Positions 13,224 to 15,985 of a stretch of 15,985 nucleotides of DNA are shown one piece after another. Every line of letters begins with the position of its first letter. The first letter of the stretch is position 1. Both the position numbers and the translations under genes were made by a program. The notes under the pieces are model-generated. The model worked only from the letters and a program-made list of their open reading frames with translations. It did no database searches and was not told where the DNA came from. The DNA lies in NCBI GenBank assembly GCA_023544495.1, contig JAMJFV010000017.1, positions 4,040 through 20,024 of the forward strand. The letters run 5' to 3'. This DNA is from ANME-2 cluster archaeon. GTDB taxonomy: Archaea; Halobacteriota; Methanosarcinia; Methanosarcinales; Methanocomedenaceae.

Positions 13224-14573
13224 TTACAGAAAGCCAATATCGAAAGACAGGACAAGCGCCCATGCCACCAGTGCAACTGCCCCCACACTTATCAGGACAA
13301 GGAAACTGCTCTTTATCATCTGTCCCAGTTCATCAGAACCGGACCATTTCACAAGTAATATCTTATTAGAGGTACTGACCAGGCTTGCCAGTACTGCCAC
13401 AAGTGCTGCCGATGAGGGTGGGATTGAACCACCTAACGCAAGTGCTCCTACTGATGCAGTAACCGCTGCAGAACTTACCAGCCCGCCCAATGCCACAACA
13501 AAAACGCCGGCACTACCAAACCACAGGTTCAGGTAGTGGGATACGAGTATGAGCAGGGTGAATCCAAATGCGAACTTGAAAGCAGGTTTGAGAGCAAATG
13601 GGGATTCAATATTCAGCGATTCGTTGCCTTCCGGTAACAACCTGCTTTTCTTAACGACCATGCCGATATTCACAGCAATGATAACCAGCTGGGGTGGGAG
13701 CATGAATAATAGGACCTGTCCGGTCGGGTCCACGATAAAGGCAATGATAAGGTTTCGTATAAGCATGGTTGCATTTGATAAAACTATACCACGGTAAAAG
13801 GTATCCACCAGATTATTCTTCTTCCTGGATAATGCTGCAAGTGAACCGGTCGTAGCTTCACTATTCACAAGTCCACCAATGAAACCTGATAAAGGTATGC
13901 CCCGTTCAGTGCCGGACTTTTTCATAAGCAGAAAACTGATAAAACTGATAGAAGACACCATTACCACGATGCTAAGAGCATATCTTGGATTCAGTACCTC
14001 AAGTATCATGGTGTTTGGGGTGATAGGGAACAGAATAAATACTATAATTAAAAACTGGACTGCATTGGTTACTTCATCCTGGTTCAGCTGAACTGCAAAA
14101 TCCCTGAGCGTATTTTTTTCCACCAGCAAAAATGTAATAACTACAGCACCCATTATGGCAAACAGATAATAGTCAAAAGCCACCATCACACCCATAAGGA
14201 ACACAAAGTACATTGTGACACCTCCAGTGGTCCCAACCTGCCGGTACACAACATTTTTTATATATACTGTGATAGTTGCGATGATCAGAAAAAAGACCAT
14301 GGTAAGGTATAATATCTCGTACAAACCCTGGTTTATGGCCATGTATGCACTTACCATCCCTGATATGGAGGTTATGGTATAGGTTCTGGCCCCGGCAAAT
14401 ATATCTTTACCTTCTGATTTACGTTCCCGCTCGATACCAATGAGGATACCGATCAAGGCGGAAAGACCGAATTTTTCCAAAAAATCATAGGTAACAGGAT
14501 CAATAAAAGACAGCCATTGATGAATGGTAAATGCGATCAGTTCTGATAGGTTATACATGTTCGGCACGCTCAT
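13224..14573 (-). CDS. MgtC/SapB family membrane protein with DUF4010 domain
   Basis: A polytopic membrane protein of 449 residues. The N-terminal part (about 30-165) is an MgtC/SapB domain with the signatures LIGILIGIERER (40-51) and AGARTYTITS (60-69). The rest (about 170-445) is a DUF4010 domain with LSGFIGGLVNSEATTGSLAAL-type residues and several further membrane segments. MgtC proteins are linked to low magnesium and to control of membrane ATPases; the function of the archaeal MgtC-DUF4010 fusion is unknown, and transport is only assumed. The ATG at 14573 lies 25 nt from a TATA box (14592-14600), predicting a leaderless mRNA; Met6 is a less likely alternative. It lies 52 nt downstream of the TctA-family gene on the same strand but appears to have its own promoter. 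Confidence 0.9.
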   Translation of the reverse strand: MSVPNMYNLSELIAFTIHQWLSFIDPVTYDFLEKFGLSALIGILIGIERERKSEGKDIFAGARTYTITSISGMVSAYMAINQGLYEILYLTMVFFLIIATITVYIKNVVYRQVGTTGGVTMYFVFLMGVMVAFDYYLFAIMGAVVITFLLVEKNTLRDFAVQLNQDEVTNAVQFLIIVFILFPITPNTMILEVLNPRYALSIVVMVSSISFISFLLMKKSGTERGIPLSGFIGGLVNSEATTGSLAALSRKKNNLVDTFYRGIVLSNATMLIRNLIIAFIVDPTGQVLLFMLPPQLVIIAVNIGMVVKKSRLLPEGNESLNIESPFALKPAFKFAFGFTLLILVSHYLNLWFGSAGVFVVALGGLVSSAAVTASVGALALGGSIPPSSAALVAVLASLVSTSNKILLVKWSGSDELGQMIKSSFLVLISVGAVALVAWALVLSFDIGFL

Positions 14574-14591
14574 TGAATATTATTAAAGATG

Positions 14592-14600
14592 TTTTTAAAA
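14592..14600 (-). promoter_or_regulatory. TATA box for the MgtC/DUF4010 gene
   Basis: TTTTAAAAA on the minus strand, about 24 nt before the ATG at 14573. The predicted transcript start coincides with the start codon (leaderless). Confidence 0.5.
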
Positions 14601-14625
14601 TTAATAAGGGTATCCTTTGCTTTTT

Positions 14626-15918
14626 TTAGAAATACAATATCAGCAGTGGCAACAGCAGTACGCCCATGGCATGGCTCCGCCTCACCTTCAGGTAAGGTGC
14701 GAGCATTCCGATAGGGACACCCATCCCGAATACCACAAACCCGAACCAGCCTGAGAAAAGGATAACCATTCCGGTTAGCCCGGTCAGGATCACCATACAC
14801 AGCATCCGGTAATGTATCCTGGTTACTATGGTCAATATCCTGTCCCCCAGGAAGATGGTTATAAAATATGCTGCTATGGATACTCCGACAAGGATTATCA
14901 ATAAAAGTACAAGAGTATCCAGGTCCAGGTGTGCCCCACCCAGTATATCTGCCACCGCCACCATGGCCCCGCTGCGGGTCTTGTCGATCACGTAAAGTGC
15001 TATCAGACCAAAAATTGCATTGGCCGTGTTGACACCTGAGATAGATACTATGAACTCGCGGCCAGAATCCTCATCCGCATAATCCTCCTTCACCCCGATA
15101 CGGGCCAATACCGTTGCAACTGCACCTGTTATACCTGGCAACCACGCCACAAATGCTCCGGCTGCGCTGCCGATGATGGTCCCCCGCACTATGCGTCTCC
15201 TTGACAACACCAGCCTGGAACCGAGCTGACCAGGGATAACGGTACCGGTCATCATGCTGATAACAAGCATTGAAGCTCCGAACAGGCCGCTGAACAATGG
15301 CATAAGTATCGAAGGTTCCCCTATAGAGATTACAGGCATCATCAATGTCTGCGACTCAAAGGCTATAAGGCCCAGCATTCCGGACAGGAAGAACAATAGT
15401 GCAGCAAATGCCCGGTATTTTAAGCGTACCATTGAACCCTGGCCTTCTATCATTTCCCCTTTTTCGGTATATATCAATACCAGGACCACGCCCAGCAGTA
15501 TCCATCCCATATACCTGTCGATGAACGGATACATGACAGCAAATGATGCTGATATTGGCAGTATCAACACCAAAGATACCAATACAGCGCCGGCACTCCC
15601 CAATGCGGACAGCCGTACTGCCTCGGCACCAAAACCATCCAGAAGTAACTGGTGTCCGGGAAGCACTGCCAGTGAAGTATCAGCCTCAGGTGCTCCCAGA
15701 AAAACCGATGGAATGATGTTAACAAATGTATGGGTCAGCGAGGACGAAACAATAGTAGCTGCAATACATAGAGGTGATAATCCGAACTCAAGCAGCCACG
15801 GAGCAAATGCTGCCAGCATCAAAGCAAACATGTTGGTATGTATGCCGGGTACCAGTCCGCTGATCACGCCAAGCAAAAACCCTGCCCCTATACTGAATAT
15901 GAGCAGACTGAGATTCAT
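14626..15918 (-). CDS. TctA-family (DUF112) membrane protein
   Basis: A 430-residue polytopic membrane protein of the tripartite tricarboxylate transporter permease (TctA, formerly DUF112) family, of the shorter archaeal type (bacterial TctA is about 500). Two halves are related: LGVISGLVPGIHTN (16-29) in the first and AGAFVAWLPGITGA (253-266) in the second, each with the family PGI motif. The first copy is followed by IIPSVFLGAPEADTSLAVLPGHQLL (68-92), similar to the TctA region after its PGxxG motif. About ten membrane segments can be read. No TctB (small membrane subunit) or TctC (binding protein) is visible here, so the substrate is unknown. The ATG at 15918 is 8 nt from GAGGG; an ATG 4 nt upstream is in another frame. 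The promoter is not clear in the 67 nt left before the window ends. Confidence 0.88.
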   Translation of the reverse strand: MNLSLLIFSIGAGFLLGVISGLVPGIHTNMFALMLAAFAPWLLEFGLSPLCIAATIVSSSLTHTFVNIIPSVFLGAPEADTSLAVLPGHQLLLDGFGAEAVRLSALGSAGAVLVSLVLILPISASFAVMYPFIDRYMGWILLGVVLVLIYTEKGEMIEGQGSMVRLKYRAFAALLFFLSGMLGLIAFESQTLMMPVISIGEPSILMPLFSGLFGASMLVISMMTGTVIPGQLGSRLVLSRRRIVRGTIIGSAAGAFVAWLPGITGAVATVLARIGVKEDYADEDSGREFIVSISGVNTANAIFGLIALYVIDKTRSGAMVAVADILGGAHLDLDTLVLLLIILVGVSIAAYFITIFLGDRILTIVTRIHYRMLCMVILTGLTGMVILFSGWFGFVVFGMGVPIGMLAPYLKVRRSHAMGVLLLPLLILYF

Positions 15919-15985
15919 GCATGAATCCCTCTGTCATTAATGGAAATGCTTCTGTTCATTACTATTACCATTCGGGTACAGAAAC

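Noticed and set aside
15254..15940. 228-codon plus-strand ORF
   Set aside because: Antisense to the TctA-family membrane gene; low-complexity translation without family features.
1..15985. CRISPR arrays, tRNA or rRNA genes, insertion sequences, phage or defence genes
   Set aside because: Gaps between genes are short and were read through; no repeat array, cloverleaf-like sequence, transposase or integrase motif was seen.

Overview
The window is chromosomal DNA from a euryarchaeon, most likely of the Methanosarcinales or a close methane-cycling relative (methanogen or ANME-2-like). The evidence is a clear MfnB (methanofuran furan-ring synthase), a HisA-related protein known mainly from organisms with C1 cofactors, archaeal glycerol-1-phosphate dehydrogenase, UPF0179, DUF63, an archaeal SpoIIM-family protein, TrpB2 and a tungsten-type aldehyde ferredoxin oxidoreductase. 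Many genes also have an archaeal TATA box 25-35 nt before the start codon. The exact genus is an inference.

Layout, left to right. 1-648 is the 3' half of hisS, convergent with a HisA-related gene (667-1365, minus). A promoter region then fires outward into mfnB (1537-2238, plus). mfnB converges on an aldehyde ferredoxin oxidoreductase (2278-4107, minus), which diverges from a secreted subtilisin-like protease (4185-5690, plus). A GC-rich hairpin separates the protease from a coiled-coil protein (5735-7030, minus, TTG start). Upstream on the same strand are trpB2 (7099-8403), a 57-residue very basic protein (8568-8741), the cysteine-rich UPF0179 protein (8831-9277) and egsA (9345-10436). Diverging from egsA is a two-gene operon of membrane proteins, DUF63 and SpoIIM-like (10467-11947, plus), which converges on moaA (11950-12849, minus). 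Beyond it come a possible 53-residue ORF, an MgtC/DUF4010 membrane protein (13224-14573) and a TctA-family membrane protein (14626-15918), all on the minus strand.

Functional threads. MoaA starts the pterin cofactor that the tungsten/molybdenum aldehyde oxidoreductase needs. MfnB makes the furan precursor of methanofuran, and its divergent HisA-like neighbour may serve a related C1-cofactor step. EgsA makes the glycerol backbone of archaeal lipids and shares a 30-bp promoter gap with the DUF63/SpoIIM membrane operon, so a role for those proteins in membrane or lipid biology is worth testing. The rest looks like ordinary archaeal core or housekeeping content. I saw no rRNA, tRNA, CRISPR array, transposase, integrase, phage gene or defence system. 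The most open questions are the uncharacterised families (DUF63, UPF0179, the 57-residue basic protein, the HisA paralogue and the coiled-coil protein) and the small ORF at 12940-13101.
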